Positions 1-8,482 of a stretch of DNA of 36,840 bases are shown one piece after another (positions within the stretch are counted from its first letter, which is position 1; every line of letters begins with the position of its first letter). A program made the translations under genes and the position numbers. This DNA is from Planococcus sp. A6 (GTDB lineage: Bacteria; Bacillota; Bacilli; Bacillales_A; Planococcaceae). The DNA is taken from contig NZ_JAPEHT010000017.1 in assembly GCF_028823615.1 (NCBI RefSeq), positions 1 to 36,840 of the forward strand, read 5' to 3'. The notes beneath the pieces were generated by a model. It made no database searches and was not told the DNA's origin. It saw only the letters and a program-made list of their open reading frames with translations.

Positions 1-34
1 AGGCTTGGGCGCGAGCCCACGGAAAGCGAGCGAT

Positions 35-55
35 AAGCTTCGGAAAATACGGTTT
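35..55. repeat. Dispersed extragenic repeat, copy A
   Basis: A 21-base stretch starting AAGCTTCGGA matches 22780-22800 at 18 of 21 positions in the same orientation. Both copies lie just past the 3' end of a minus-strand gene (this one about 18 bases beyond the acetyltransferase stop). A loosely similar GGGYGCGA motif lies upstream of each. It could be a remnant of a dispersed intergenic element. Two copies in one window are suggestive only. Confidence 0.35.
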
Positions 56-73
56 CTGACCTTTCACGATAGA

Positions 74-604
74 TTAATCTGTCTTCAATCTTGAATACAT
101 ATTTAAGTCGAAAAACGTATCGTTTATTCTTTCAGTTTCCCGCAAAGTGCCTTCATATTGGAAATTGAGCCTTTCCAACAGTCTGATCGATGGTTCATTG
201 TTTGGGTCGACCTTAGCTTCGATCCTGTTCAGCTGCATTTCAAGAAATCCATGCTGCAATAGAGCGCTGACGGCTTCAGCGGCGAAACCGCGGCGCCAAA
301 ATTTCCGGCTGATATCGTAAGCGACTTCGGCTTTTGCATTTTCGTGATCAACAAAATTAAATCCACAAGAACCGATCAACTCGCCAGTTTCCAACTCGAT
401 GATCGAATAGCGAATGGCTGCCTTTTCCTGATGCAGTTGATCAAATAGTTGAATCATCTCTAGTGCCTGGACTTCGGAAGTGAAGTTTTCGATATTCATA
501 AACTCGGTCACCAGTGGGTCAGACCAGATCTGGAACAGCTCATTAGCATCAGCGGCTTCCATTTTTCTTAATAACAATCGTTCGGTGTTCATTTGTAAAA
601 TCAA
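74..604 (-). CDS. GNAT family N-acetyltransferase (RimJ/RimL type)
   Basis: Predicted acetyl-CoA-dependent N-acetyltransferase. The protein opens with the family-typical NTERLLLRKM strand. It continues through an ELIGSCGF strand and the acetyl-CoA loop region RKFWRRGFAAEAVSALL, and ends with the EAKVDPNNEPSIRLLERLNF block that is diagnostic of RimJ/RimL-like enzymes. The TTG at 604 is preferred as start because GGAGGG at 612-617 lies 7 bases upstream; an ATG at 592 lacks a well-spaced ribosome binding site, and the reading frame stays open to 643. Length (about 176 aa) is normal. The substrate, a ribosomal protein terminus or a small amine, cannot be told. It stands alone, divergent from the transposase remnant. 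Confidence 0.9.
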   Translation of the reverse strand: MILQMNTERLLLRKMEAADANELFQIWSDPLVTEFMNIENFTSEVQALEMIQLFDQLHQEKAAIRYSIIELETGELIGSCGFNFVDHENAKAEVAYDISRKFWRRGFAAEAVSALLQHGFLEMQLNRIEAKVDPNNEPSIRLLERLNFQYEGTLRETERINDTFFDLNMYSRLKTD

Positions 605-733
605 TAGTATTCCCTCCATTTTTGATAGTGTCGAGGTCATCATATTGATATCTGCGCATAGTTCAGTCCCTTCAAGTGAAAAGTTAGTTCCAGTATATAG
701 TGCGGTCGTTGGTGTAACAAGGGCAAGTAAATC

Positions 734-1431
734 TTGAATTATTCATTGAAGAAAAGAGAGGAACCCGCTAGTCAAAATCTTTTATTAAAAGGCTTGGTGA
801 TGACCGTGAGAGCAACTGATATTATGAAAGCCGTTCAAAACTTGAATCCAGCAGAAAAACACCGTTTACGCGAATATTTGATTGATGCTCTCACTGCATC
901 ATCTTCCACAGGAAATATTCTCTTAGAAATTTCAGAGAGAAAAAATAAAAGCGGTTACCGTTGTCCTGACTGCGAATCAGAGCACGCAGTTCGGTTCGGG
1001 AAATATTCGACCATTGTTGAGGATGAGGAAGTAAAGAAACAGCGTTATCAATATAAGGCATGCAAAATCACGTTTACAGATCTAACCAATACTGTCTTAT
1101 ATCGAACTCCTCGTCTTAATCAATGGATTAAATTCGTTGAATGTATGATAGAAGGTTATTCTCTTCGAAAGCTGATGGGAAGGTTCGTACAAAAGGACTT
1201 TATCACATACAGAACGTCAATAATTACCACCGTAGGTTGAAAGGTTGGATGCAGCGGTTCAATGGCGTTGCAACGAAATATTTGGACAACTACCTAACAT
1301 GTGTTCAAGTCTTAGAAGGCATCCATCACCAAAGAAATCAAGTCACAATAAACGACTTCATAATTAAAGGGAATTTAATCCCAAATAAAGAAAGATATAA
1401 TACGCTTAGGTTATCTAAATTTATTAAATAA
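734..1431 (+). pseudogene. IS1595-like transposase remnant with internal deletion
   Basis: The first part (734 to about 1180) encodes the N-terminal zinc ribbon of an IS1595-type transposase: CPDCESEH, a GKYS turn, a degenerate second knuckle (YKACKITFTDLTN) and the block [19 protein letters not shown]. The reading frame then changes. In another frame, about 1185-1431 matches the family's C-terminal end ([28 protein letters not shown]). The DDE catalytic core between them, roughly 100 or more residues, is missing. The second zinc-ribbon pair reads YKAC rather than CxxC, a further sign of decay. No convincing terminal inverted repeats or target duplication were found. The gene cannot encode an active transposase. 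It sits directly upstream of an AT-rich orphan gene. Confidence 0.85.
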
Positions 1432-1455
1432 TTTTTTATTCAATAACGAATTGGG

Positions 1456-1476
1456 TGAACAGATTAAAACTGTTCA
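1456..1476. repeat. Short perfect inverted repeat upstream of orphan gene
   Basis: TGAACAG (1456-1462) and CTGTTCA (1470-1476) form a perfect 7-bp inverted repeat with a 7-base spacer. It lies 34 bases before the start of the secreted orphan protein. There is no T-tract, so an operator or leader hairpin is more likely than a terminator. Function unknown. Confidence 0.4.
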
Positions 1477-1509
1477 TACGGGAGAGAGACATTTTAGGGA
1501 GGCGTTGTT

Positions 1510-2073
1510 TTGAAGAAAATTTTACTAGCCTTTCTTTCTGTGATTGTCATAGCAGGGGGCGGGTATTCTTTATATTATCTAAATCAATATCATATAGAGG
1601 ACAATGATGCATCGATTCAATCTAATTTAGATACCTGGTTGAACCGACCAAATAGTGAAGAAATCAATCCAAAAGTATTAAAGGTGGAACAATTAGAGGA
1701 TACTACTTCTCATATTATTCTTTTTCAATTGGATAATGGAGATTATGGATATGCTCGTTTAGTAAAAGGGATAAATGGAAAATTTAAGATGGATATTGCA
1801 GGACACGGTTCTGGGCAAGGCACAGGGCTCAATGATGCATCTTATCAAGTCATTGATACCAACAAAGGAAAGTACCTGATTGTGTACGGTGGAAATCCTG
1901 ATTTGAAGATTGACCATATTTTGGCTATATCCCAACTTGATGAATATGAATATATTTTCGATGTTTCCGAGGATAAAATGTTTATACATTCCACAAAAAT
2001 ACCAACAGGCATAGAAGGGCCATTTCCTACTAGATTATCATTTTATGATAATGCCGATGATGAGATTAAATAA
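1510..2073 (+). CDS. Orphan membrane-anchored/secreted protein
   Basis: A 187-aa protein of no family I recognise. The N-terminus is a basic MKK followed by one hydrophobic segment (about residues 4-24), ending in Gly and aromatic residues without a clear AxA cleavage site. It is either an uncleaved anchor or a signal peptide. The rest is soluble, acidic and rich in Asn, Asp, Ile and Tyr, with a Gly-rich AGHGSGQGTG stretch near residue 100. The TTG start at 1510 is supported by GGGAGG at 1497-1502. The coding sequence is clearly more AT-rich than most of the window and follows a transposase remnant, so horizontal acquisition is plausible. It ends before a good terminator. Confidence 0.75.
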   Translation: MKKILLAFLSVIVIAGGGYSLYYLNQYHIEDNDASIQSNLDTWLNRPNSEEINPKVLKVEQLEDTTSHIILFQLDNGDYGYARLVKGINGKFKMDIAGHGSGQGTGLNDASYQVIDTNKGKYLIVYGGNPDLKIDHILAISQLDEYEYIFDVSEDKMFIHSTKIPTGIEGPFPTRLSFYDNADDEIK

Positions 2074-2389
2074 TTTAACTCTTATTAAAGTGAAGGATAG
2101 CGTAAATAGCGAAGCCATTATTAACGAAAAAGCAAAATTCCATTTATATGGGAGTTTGCTTTTTATTTAAAAACAACATTAAACTTTAACATAGCCTATT
2201 AAAAAAGTAAGAAGCGAGATTAAAGCGATATCGCCTTGCTAAAGTCAATTTTCAAAAATGGGTGACTATATGAATGTTTTAGCCAAATTATATAGGGAAG
2301 TAGGAACTATAAGAGGTCGAATTGGTAAGTACATACATATATGAGAGTTCATCCCGATTTCTTAATACGATGGAATAGGACGTGTTTAC
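2074..2389 (+). other. Gap with terminator and a 24-codon open frame
   Basis: A 316-base AT-rich gap. It contains the terminator of the orphan gene (2129-2167) and then no clear gene. A short frame beginning MNVLAKLYREVG at 2270 runs 24 codons to a stop at 2344. It has no good ribosome binding site and resembles nothing I recognise, so it may be a gene scrap. The promoter of the LPETA protein presumably lies at the right end, but no strong -35/-10 pair stands out. Confidence 0.5.
2129..2167 (+). terminator. Rho-independent terminator
   Basis: The arms AAAGCAAAATTCCAT and ATGGGAGTTTGCTTT form an imperfect hairpin around a TTAT loop, followed by a T-rich run. It ends transcription of the orphan gene. 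Confidence 0.6.
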
Positions 2390-3307
2390 ATGTTAAAAAA
2401 AGTGATACCTGCCTCCTTTGTGACGGTGCTTGCAGTAGGGACTGCCACTCCGGCTTTAGCTGAGGAAATGAGCGCAGTCGACGTGCTGCAAAAGTCCAAC
2501 GAAGCGATGTCATCGCTCGATAGTTACTCCAGCGAGACGACTATGGAAATCACCATGCCGGACATTGCTACTGGAGAAACGACGACGATTCCGATTCATA
2601 CGAAAGAAGATGTAACATTCAATCCGTTTGCGATGCATCAGACGGTCACTACTTCCGGACCTAATGGGGAAGAAGAGACTTTGGAATCCTACTGGACAGA
2701 AGAGGGCTTTTACCAGGAAGACCCGATGCAAGGTTGGGTGAAATTGCCGAGTGAACTTTCTGAAGGCTTGGATGAACTGATGGCGATGACGACTGCCGGC
2801 GATCAAGTGGCCCAGGCTGAAGCGCTCGGGGAAGACATGTCGGTGGAAGACACAGGAGATGCATACCAGCTGACTTATGAAGGCGACGGAGAAGCATTGA
2901 TGGAAGCTGTGATGGCATCGTTTGAATCCATGATGGGTGAAGAAGACGCGAACATGTCCATGGAAGGCATGATGGAAGAAATCAATTTCAATGAGCTTAG
3001 CTACGAAATGACCATTGAGAAAGACACTTTCTATTTGACGGATATGTCTATGGATGTAGATATGGACATTTCGGCTGCCGGTGAGAGCTTGAACATGGTT
3101 CAAAGCACAGACATGATGATCAGCAACTTCAACGGCGTCGAGCCGATCACCGTGCCACAAGATGTGTTGGATAATGCGGTTCCAATGGAAGGCGGCGAAT
3201 TGCCGGAGACTGCCAGCAACAACCCATTATATGCGTTCACAGGAATGGGCTTGGCTGCTCTAGGTGCTGGACTGCTGCTGTTCAGAAGACGCACAACGAC
3301 TCAATAA
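2390..3307 (+). CDS. Met-rich cell-wall-anchored protein with LPETA sorting signal (DUF6612-like)
   Basis: A 305-aa surface protein. It has a signal peptide (residues 1 to about 24, ending PALA-EE), a soluble acidic domain, and a C-terminal cell-wall sorting signal: LPETA at 271-275, a hydrophobic helix (about 279-297) and an RRR tail. The N-terminal part (VDVLQKSNEAMSSLDSYS) resembles lipoprotein-like DUF6612 proteins. LPXTA rather than LPXTG is the motif class favoured by class D sortases, and such a sortase is the next gene. Composition is unusual: 27 of 305 residues are Met, many in acidic clusters (for example ANMSMEGMMEE), which might serve oxidant scavenging or soft-metal binding. The ATG at 2390 has only a weak AGGA box. 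Confidence 0.85.
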   Translation: MLKKVIPASFVTVLAVGTATPALAEEMSAVDVLQKSNEAMSSLDSYSSETTMEITMPDIATGETTTIPIHTKEDVTFNPFAMHQTVTTSGPNGEEETLESYWTEEGFYQEDPMQGWVKLPSELSEGLDELMAMTTAGDQVAQAEALGEDMSVEDTGDAYQLTYEGDGEALMEAVMASFESMMGEEDANMSMEGMMEEINFNELSYEMTIEKDTFYLTDMSMDVDMDISAAGESLNMVQSTDMMISNFNGVEPITVPQDVLDNAVPMEGGELPETASNNPLYAFTGMGLAALGAGLLLFRRRTTTQ

Positions 3308-3312
3308 AAAAC

Positions 3313-3343
3313 AAAAACCGCAGCTCTTCATGCGGTTTTTTTG
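3313..3343 (+). terminator. Rho-independent terminator
   Basis: AAACCGCA / TGCGGTTT hairpin with a 7-base loop and a T7 run, 6 bases after the LPETA protein stop. It separates that gene from the sortase, which then needs its own promoter or read-through. Confidence 0.85.
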
Positions 3344-3390
3344 TTCTGTAATGATTTATTTCAATAATGAGGGAGGTGCAAGCCGGTTTC

Positions 3391-4041
3391 ATGAATAAAG
3401 TGTATACAATCATTATGATCGCTGGCCTTTCAATGACAGGTTATTTTGGCTTTCAGTGGTGGCAAAGTGCGCAGGCGGCTGAAACGGTGTCACTGGAAGA
3501 AATCGAAGGATGGAATAATGCAGCGTCAAACTCTATGACAGCAACTCCTGAGCCGGCTTCCGAACGCTCCCTTGAACCCGTTCAAGAACCAACACCTATA
3601 ATGAGCAATGACATGAATGACTATGAGCCAGGCGAAGAAGTCGGCCGGTTAGTGATTCCTTCCATTGAAACGGGCTATTCCACTTATTGGGGAGCGGATG
3701 AAGCAACGCTCGACCAAGGAGTTGGCATGTATGTGAGCGAATGGACCACAACACCTGATCAGCAGCGGCATACGGTTCTGAGCGGCCACCGCGATACAGT
3801 GTTCACAGGTTTGGAAGAGATGGAAAAAGGCGATTCTGTCTTTCTGGAGTACGAAGGACAGCGCTATCAATATGCAATCGAGAAGATATGGATAACCGAT
3901 GCTGAGGATCGAACGGTGATTGTGGATAAAGATGAAGCGACATTAACATTGACCACTTGTTATCCGTTCGATTACATTGGCTATGCCCCAGACCGTTACA
4001 TCATTCAAGGAACTCTTGTAGAGGTCCAAGAAATACAATAA
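3391..4041 (+). CDS. Class D sortase
   Basis: Membrane transpeptidase that cleaves a sorting motif and joins the protein to the peptidoglycan cross-bridge. The 216-aa protein has one N-terminal membrane helix (about residues 4-22), a Pro/Glu-rich linker, and a sortase fold starting at GRLVIPSIE. The catalytic triad is visible: His133 in LSGHRDTVF, Cys190 in TLTTCYPF, and Arg202 in APDRYI. TLTTCYPF and the small size fit class D. The ATG at 3391 is preferred over the in-frame ATG at 3367, which has no upstream ribosome binding site; GGGAGGT at 3371-3377 serves the later ATG, though the 13-base spacing is long. The LPETA protein just upstream is its likely dedicated substrate. Confidence 0.93.
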   Translation: MNKVYTIIMIAGLSMTGYFGFQWWQSAQAAETVSLEEIEGWNNAASNSMTATPEPASERSLEPVQEPTPIMSNDMNDYEPGEEVGRLVIPSIETGYSTYWGADEATLDQGVGMYVSEWTTTPDQQRHTVLSGHRDTVFTGLEEMEKGDSVFLEYEGQRYQYAIEKIWITDAEDRTVIVDKDEATLTLTTCYPFDYIGYAPDRYIIQGTLVEVQEIQ

Positions 4042-4086
4042 GCATAGAAACTTCCTTTCGACATATTCGATTCATTATAAAACCCG

Positions 4087-4119
4087 AAACCGGACTTCCT
4101 CTATGGAGTCCGGTTTTTA
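4087..4119 (+). terminator. Rho-independent terminator
   Basis: AACCGGACT / AGTCCGGTT perfect 9-bp stem followed by a T run, 45 bases after the sortase stop. Confidence 0.87.
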
Positions 4120-4307
4120 AGTTGAAGGAATTTTTAAAGATCGTATGCCCAAAACACATACCGGCCTATTTAATATAGGTATTGGTCATTTGAATTCCAT
4201 CGCTTTATGATGATATTGAAAATATAAAATATCCATTTAACACAAGTAAATCAGTCTACTTAATTTAGATTCAGTAAATTTCTCCATAATCTCAAAGGGA
4301 AGGGGAA

Positions 4308-4832
4308 ATGAAAATAAAAAAAATAGCTTTGCCATTAGGTATCATCGTGATGGTTTTTGGCTTAAGTGCTTGTGATGCGAGCGAAACGGATGAAAGATAA
4401 GCGCCAAATGCTGAAGAACAATCAAGCAATGACAATAACCAGGAAAGGGAGGAAGCGCAGATGGCAAATCTACTTGCTTTAGAATTGCAGATAGGGGACG
4501 AAGTATTTTCAGCACAACTTTACGAAAGCGAGACAACCGAAGCATTGCTTGAATTGCTTCCGTTAACCTTAGACATGGAAGATCTTCATAGAAATGAAAA
4601 GTTCTATTACCTTTCAGAAAGGCTCCCAACAGACCCTGAAAGCCCAGATCAAATTAATGCGGGAGACATTATGCTTTATGGAGACGATTGCCTGGTATTC
4701 TTTTATGACAAGCTTTCAACTTCCCATCAATATACTCGTCTCGGATATATCGAAAATGTGGAAAGGTTTACTCAAGCGGTCGGGGAGGGGAATGTTACGG
4801 TCGCTCTTGATTTCACCGGAAATGATGAATAA
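4308..4832 (+). pseudogene. Cyclophilin-like-fold lipoprotein interrupted by one in-frame TAA
   Basis: The frame starts at ATG 4308 with a lipoprotein signal peptide (lipobox LSAC, Cys about residue 22). It stops at TAA 4398-4400, then stays open in the same frame to 4832. The downstream part matches the cyclophilin-like domain found in many bacterial lipoproteins: ALLELLPLTLDMEDL, then NEKFYYLSERLPTDPESP, GDIMLYGDDCLVFFYDKLSTS and YTRLGYIENVE. The stop lies in the low-complexity linker between anchor and domain. A second ATG at 4461 has GGGAGG 8 bases upstream, so a 123-aa cytosolic form without the anchor could be made. This is either a recent nonsense mutation, a sequence error, or genuine reinitiation. 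Confidence 0.8.
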
Positions 4833-4848
4833 AAGGGTTATATAGTTG

Positions 4849-4888
4849 AAGAACGCATCAAGTCCTAGACTCGATGCGTTCTTTTTAT
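4849..4888 (+). terminator. Rho-independent terminator
   Basis: AAGAACGCATC / GATGCGTTCTT outer stem extended by AGTC/GACT, then a T run. It ends the lipoprotein frame. The convergent acetyltransferase may use it too, though its T-tract on the other strand is weaker. Confidence 0.82.
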
Positions 4889-4921
4889 CGCTCATCCAAT
4901 TAGTGAACAAATGATTCGCAG

Positions 4922-5494
4922 CTATTCCGTAATTTTCTTTATGGCTTTTGCCGGAACGCCTGCGACTACTGTGTTTGAAGGGACGTCTTTCGCAACGACA
5001 GCCCCTGCCGCCACAACGGCGTTGTCCCCGATCGTCACGCCGGGAAGGATGGTGGCGTTTGAGCCAATCCATACGTTTTCGCCGATAATTACAGGAGAGG
5101 GCGTGGTGGTGCCTCTTGTTTCCAAGGGCAAGCCATGATTCAAGGTAGCGATCGAGACATTCATGCCGATCAATGAACCATTGCCGATGGTGATGCCGCC
5201 CCGGTCCTGGAATGAACAACCGGTATTGATGAACACATTTTTACCGATGCTTATATTCTTGCCGAAGTCCGTGTGGAAGGGAGGCAAACACAAAAACGAA
5301 GCGTCGACTGGTGCGCCTGTCAGTTCAGAGAACAGTGCGACGATTTCTTCTTGGGTGTTAAAAGTTGAGTTCAACTCCACCATGATCTTCTGGGCTTGAA
5401 AACTGCTTTGCACCAAAAGGCTGTGCAATTCTTTGTCCGTACTTGAAATGGGATTGCCTGCTTTGCAAAAATCGATAAACTCTTGCATCTCCAT
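4922..5494 (-). CDS. Sugar O-acetyltransferase (maltose/galactoside acetyltransferase family)
   Basis: Acetyl-CoA-dependent O-acetyltransferase of the left-handed beta-helix (hexapeptide repeat) superfamily, acting on sugars in the cytoplasm. The 190-aa protein has the family's N-terminal helical region and [20 protein letters not shown]. Hexapeptide repeats follow, with the likely catalytic His in [12 protein letters not shown] (family knowledge). It ends with the coil [22 protein letters not shown] and [11 protein letters not shown], all typical of Maa/LacA enzymes. The ATG at 5494 is used because the protein then has full family length. It lies 31 bases downstream of the SDR gene on the same strand, so the two may be co-transcribed. 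The exact sugar cannot be predicted. Confidence 0.93.
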   Translation of the reverse strand: MEMQEFIDFCKAGNPISSTDKELHSLLVQSSFQAQKIMVELNSTFNTQEEIVALFSELTGAPVDASFLCLPPFHTDFGKNISIGKNVFINTGCSFQDRGGITIGNGSLIGMNVSIATLNHGLPLETRGTTTPSPVIIGENVWIGSNATILPGVTIGDNAVVAAGAVVAKDVPSNTVVAGVPAKAIKKITE

Positions 5495-5525
5495 CTGAAT
5501 ACCGCCTTTCCTTGTGTTGCCTCCT

Positions 5526-6260
5526 TTATACCTCTTGAGCTGTCGGGCGAATGATCATATCGCTGACCGACACGCGATCCGGTGTGTCAATGACATACGC
5601 GACTGCCTGAGCAATATCTTCTGCGGCAAGTCCCCACACTGATTGGGCTTGGTGAAGAGCGGCTGATGCTTCTTTATCATTGATGGTTGTATACAATTCG
5701 GTCAGGACAGCGCCCGGTGAGATAATCGTGGATTTGATGTTGTTTTCACGCTGCTCTTGTCTCAAGCCTTCCATAATGGCCCGCACAGCAAATTTGGTTC
5801 CGCAGTAAACGGCTGAATGCGGGTAGACCACATGACCTGCCACAGAATCGGTGGAGATGATGTGGCCGGATTTCTGTTCGACCATCTTCGGCAAGGCCGC
5901 TGCAATGCCATTCAACACACCCATGACATTGATATCCAGCATGTTTCTCCATTCGTCGCGTCGCGTTTCAGCCAACGGGGCGGTCGGCATAATCCCGGCG
6001 TTATTGAACAGTACATCCAATTGACCGTACTCGGCAATCGCCAAATTAATGACTTGCTGCACTTCTTCATGATTTGATACATCAGCTTTTCTGTAGATAA
6101 TGTGTGCTTCCGGCAGTGATTCCTTGATCTCTTTCAAGCGATCTTCTCTGCGCGCTGCCAATACCAACTTGGCGCCTTTTTCGGCCAAAATTCTGGCTGT
6201 TGCTTCTCCAATGCCGCTGGATGCTCCCATAATGATGATGACTTTTCCTTCAATTGCCAT
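5526..6260 (-). CDS. SDR family NAD(P)-dependent oxidoreductase
   Basis: A 244-aa classical short-chain dehydrogenase. The cofactor motif is GASSGIG near residues 13-19, NNAG follows in [12 protein letters not shown], and the catalytic residues appear as Ser in STDSVAGH and YCGTK. ARRE after the second strand favours NADP(H). The ATG at 6260 has AGGAGG 8 bases upstream and gives the usual MAIEGKV start; the longer open frame to 6278 is not needed. It is transcribed divergently from a LysR regulator with 123 bases between the starts, a layout typical of a regulator and its target. Substrate unknown. Confidence 0.93.
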   Translation of the reverse strand: MAIEGKVIIIMGASSGIGEATARILAEKGAKLVLAARREDRLKEIKESLPEAHIIYRKADVSNHEEVQQVINLAIAEYGQLDVLFNNAGIMPTAPLAETRRDEWRNMLDINVMGVLNGIAAALPKMVEQKSGHIISTDSVAGHVVYPHSAVYCGTKFAVRAIMEGLRQEQRENNIKSTIISPGAVLTELYTTINDKEASAALHQAQSVWGLAAEDIAQAVAYVIDTPDRVSVSDMIIRPTAQEV

Positions 6261-6320
6261 GTAGAATTCCTCCTTCAAAATAATTATCTATTCGTTCTCA
6301 TCATAAAATGATAGGATTCA

Positions 6321-6339
6321 GATATCCAATACCTATATC
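6321..6339. promoter_or_regulatory. Candidate LysR-type operator
   Basis: GATAT N9 ATATC is a perfect dyad containing the T-N11-A core (T6323, A6335) recognised by LysR regulators. It sits in the divergent region between the SDR and LysR genes, 45 bases before the regulator start. Assignment by position and symmetry only. Confidence 0.5.
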
Positions 6340-6383
6340 AAATAATCTATTATGCTTTTGGGGCATAAGAAAAGGAGGCTATT

Positions 6384-7259
6384 ATGGAACTTCGCGTATT
6401 GCGCTACTTTATTGCGGTAGCGAAAGAACAAAATATTTCGGCTGCGGCCAAACAGCTGCATTTATCTCAACCGACACTATCCCGGCAATTGAAAGAACTG
6501 GAAGCGGAACTCGGAACGACTTTATTTGAGCGGGGAAACCGGAAAATCACCTTAACGGAAGAAGGACTGTTCCTGTTCAATAAAGCAAAGGAAATCGTGG
6601 AATTGACCGAAAAAACCGAAGCCAATTTGAAAGGAACGAAACAGGAGATTGGCGGGGAAGTGTATATTGGCGGCGGTGAGACCGAAGCGATGCGATTCAT
6701 TGCGACAGCATGCAAAGAGCTGCTCGAAAACCACTCGGGCATTCGTTTCCATCTCTACAGCGGCAATGCGGACGACATCACCGATAAATTGGAGAATGGC
6801 TTGCTGGACTTCGGTATTGTCATCGAACCGATGGACAAGCAGAAATACGATTATATAAAATTGCCGGCGACGGACCGATGGGGCGTATTGATGCGGAAAG
6901 ACAGCCCACTCGCACAAAAATCGTTTATTCAGCCTGAAGATTTGATGGATAAACCCTTGTTGATCTCTCGTCAAACGGCGGTCAGCAATGAAATGTCCGG
7001 CTGGTTCGGGAAAAACATTGAGGACCTGCGTGTGGTTGGAACTTATAATTTGATCTACAACGCGGCATTGATGGTGGAAGAAAACATTGGCTATGCATTA
7101 TGTCTGGATAAGTTAGTGAATACTGGCGAAGACAGCAAACTGTGTTTTATCCCATTGCGCCCGAAACTAGAAGCGAACTTAAATATTATTTGGAAAAAGC
7201 ATCAGGTTTTTTCCAGTGCAGCGAATCTATTTTTGCAACAACTTCGAGTTAATTTATAA
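6384..7259 (+). CDS. LysR family transcriptional regulator
   Basis: A 291-aa LysR-type regulator. The N-terminal winged helix-turn-helix is textbook: MELRVLRYFIAVAKEQNISAAA, then LHLSQPTLSRQLKELE and LGTTLFERG..KITLTEEG. The rest is the two-lobed periplasmic-binding-like effector domain (for example GGEVYIGGGETEA and LLDFGIVIEP). The ATG at 6384 follows AAAAGGAGG at good spacing. It is divergent from the SDR gene and probably controls it and itself through the dyad at 6321-6339. Length and domain order are normal. The inducer is unknown. Confidence 0.95.
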   Translation: MELRVLRYFIAVAKEQNISAAAKQLHLSQPTLSRQLKELEAELGTTLFERGNRKITLTEEGLFLFNKAKEIVELTEKTEANLKGTKQEIGGEVYIGGGETEAMRFIATACKELLENHSGIRFHLYSGNADDITDKLENGLLDFGIVIEPMDKQKYDYIKLPATDRWGVLMRKDSPLAQKSFIQPEDLMDKPLLISRQTAVSNEMSGWFGKNIEDLRVVGTYNLIYNAALMVEENIGYALCLDKLVNTGEDSKLCFIPLRPKLEANLNIIWKKHQVFSSAANLFLQQLRVNL

Positions 7260-7336
7260 AGCTACAATCCAATGAATTGAAGTAAAGCATACTGCAATAC
7301 ATTAATTTTAAGTCTACGTAAGCCCGCTTATTGAAA

Positions 7337-7371
7337 AAGAAGAAACTCGGGTATGAGTTGCTTCTTTTTTG
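7337..7371 (+). terminator. Rho-independent terminator
   Basis: GAAGAAACTC / GAGTTGCTTC near-perfect hairpin followed by a T6 run, downstream of the LysR gene. Confidence 0.83.
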
Positions 7372-7423
7372 TTTGGCAGAATAGAATGTACTTTTGCAAA
7401 CCTGAGAATTACCGAAAACAAGA

Positions 7424-7463
7424 TATAAAAACAGAGGTGCAAAGTTACAGTTTGCACCTCTGT
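7424..7463 (-). terminator. Rho-independent terminator of the MBL-fold gene
   Basis: ACAGAGGTGCAAA (7431-7443) and its exact complement (7451-7463) form a 13-bp stem with a 7-base loop. A T-rich run follows when read on the minus strand, downstream of the MBL-fold gene's stop. Confidence 0.87.
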
Positions 7464-7512
7464 TCATAATTAGGGGAAAATCAACTGATAGCTTGGTGGC
7501 TGTATAATGCTC

Positions 7513-8350
7513 TTATCGAAGCCCAAAGCTTTTCATGAAAAATACTAGATCATTTGGAGCTTCTTTATCAAATCGGTTTTCGTATTCAATGAGCCCTGCT
7601 TCCAAACTTGAGCAGTTGTCTGCAATGGAGAACCCAAGGCGTAAGTGCTCATCGAACGAGACAAAGTCATTGTTTCCAAAAGCGGGTTCGTATGAAGATA
7701 TAAAATGTTCTACTTCATATTCTTTTATCAAATCCATCATAGGGAAGATTATTTCATCGTCAAAAGAATTGAATCCATCGCTTCTTTTTCCATACAAGCT
7801 ATCTCCTAAAAACATTGTTTTTTCTTCAGGGATATAGATAATTGTCGAATCGTCTGTATGTGGGCTGGTGATGTGGCGAAGTTCGCATGTAATTCCGCCT
7901 AAATCTATTGTCATTTCGCCATCGAAAGACAGCTCCGTAGTGAGCGGCTGAAAATTGTTGCGGTCTTCAATTTCGTTTTTAATGCTGGTTACAAAGAAAT
8001 CATTTAAGATCCCTTTGTGCTTAGCCAACTCTAACGCTTCATCGTCATATGTAATTTCTTGATACGTTTTTAAGTACTCTTTTGTTTTGTAATTCGCAAT
8101 CGACACTAAATTCCATTGACTCATGCCAAATGAATGGTCGCAATGATGATGGGTGAGAACCAAGTACTTAATTGGCGGCAATTCCATTTTTTCTAGCTCA
8201 AGTTGAAATTCACGTGCATGTTTAGGTGAATTTCCTGAATCGACAATTAAACAATCATCATCTCCAATTATAAGTCCAATCAATGGTCTGCCTGTTTCAT
8301 TGCTAGGCATCATGATTGTAGTAAATTCGATCAGTTACTTTTTCCAACAT
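7513..8350 (-). pseudogene. MBL-fold metallo-hydrolase, probably frameshifted near its N-terminus
   Basis: Metallo-beta-lactamase-fold hydrolase carrying the metal motif THHHCDH, a later SPHTDDSTI His, GDSLYG with the bridging Asp, and a C-terminal SSYEP region where a final His is usual. The main frame is open from 8313 to 7513 but starts abruptly at MMPSNETGRPLIG. In the adjacent frame just upstream, MLEKVTDRIYYN (start ATG 8350, AGGAG 10 bases before it) reads as the missing first strand of this family. The frames meet near 8303-8320, implying a net one-base shift. Either a shortened protein is made from ATG 8313 or 8310 without the first strand, or the gene is dead. The substrate cannot be predicted. 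Confidence 0.72.
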
Positions 8351-8482
8351 TCCTGTCACTTCTCCTATCGTTTTCATTTTAATTGACCCATTTTTTAGCA
8401 GGCTATCCATTAATTTTACACTAAACCAAGCCTCCGAACTTGTTGTTGACAGAAAAATCTGTGTAAATTGACAATATTTAGA

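Noticed and set aside
2270-2344. 24-codon frame beginning MNVLAKLYREVG
   Set aside because: Too short, with no good ribosome binding site and no recognised relation. Mentioned only as a possible gene scrap.
2510-3160. Antisense 216-codon frame over the LPETA protein
   Set aside because: Composition (very His/Phe/Arg-rich) is that of a reversed Met/Asp/Glu-rich gene. No start signal.
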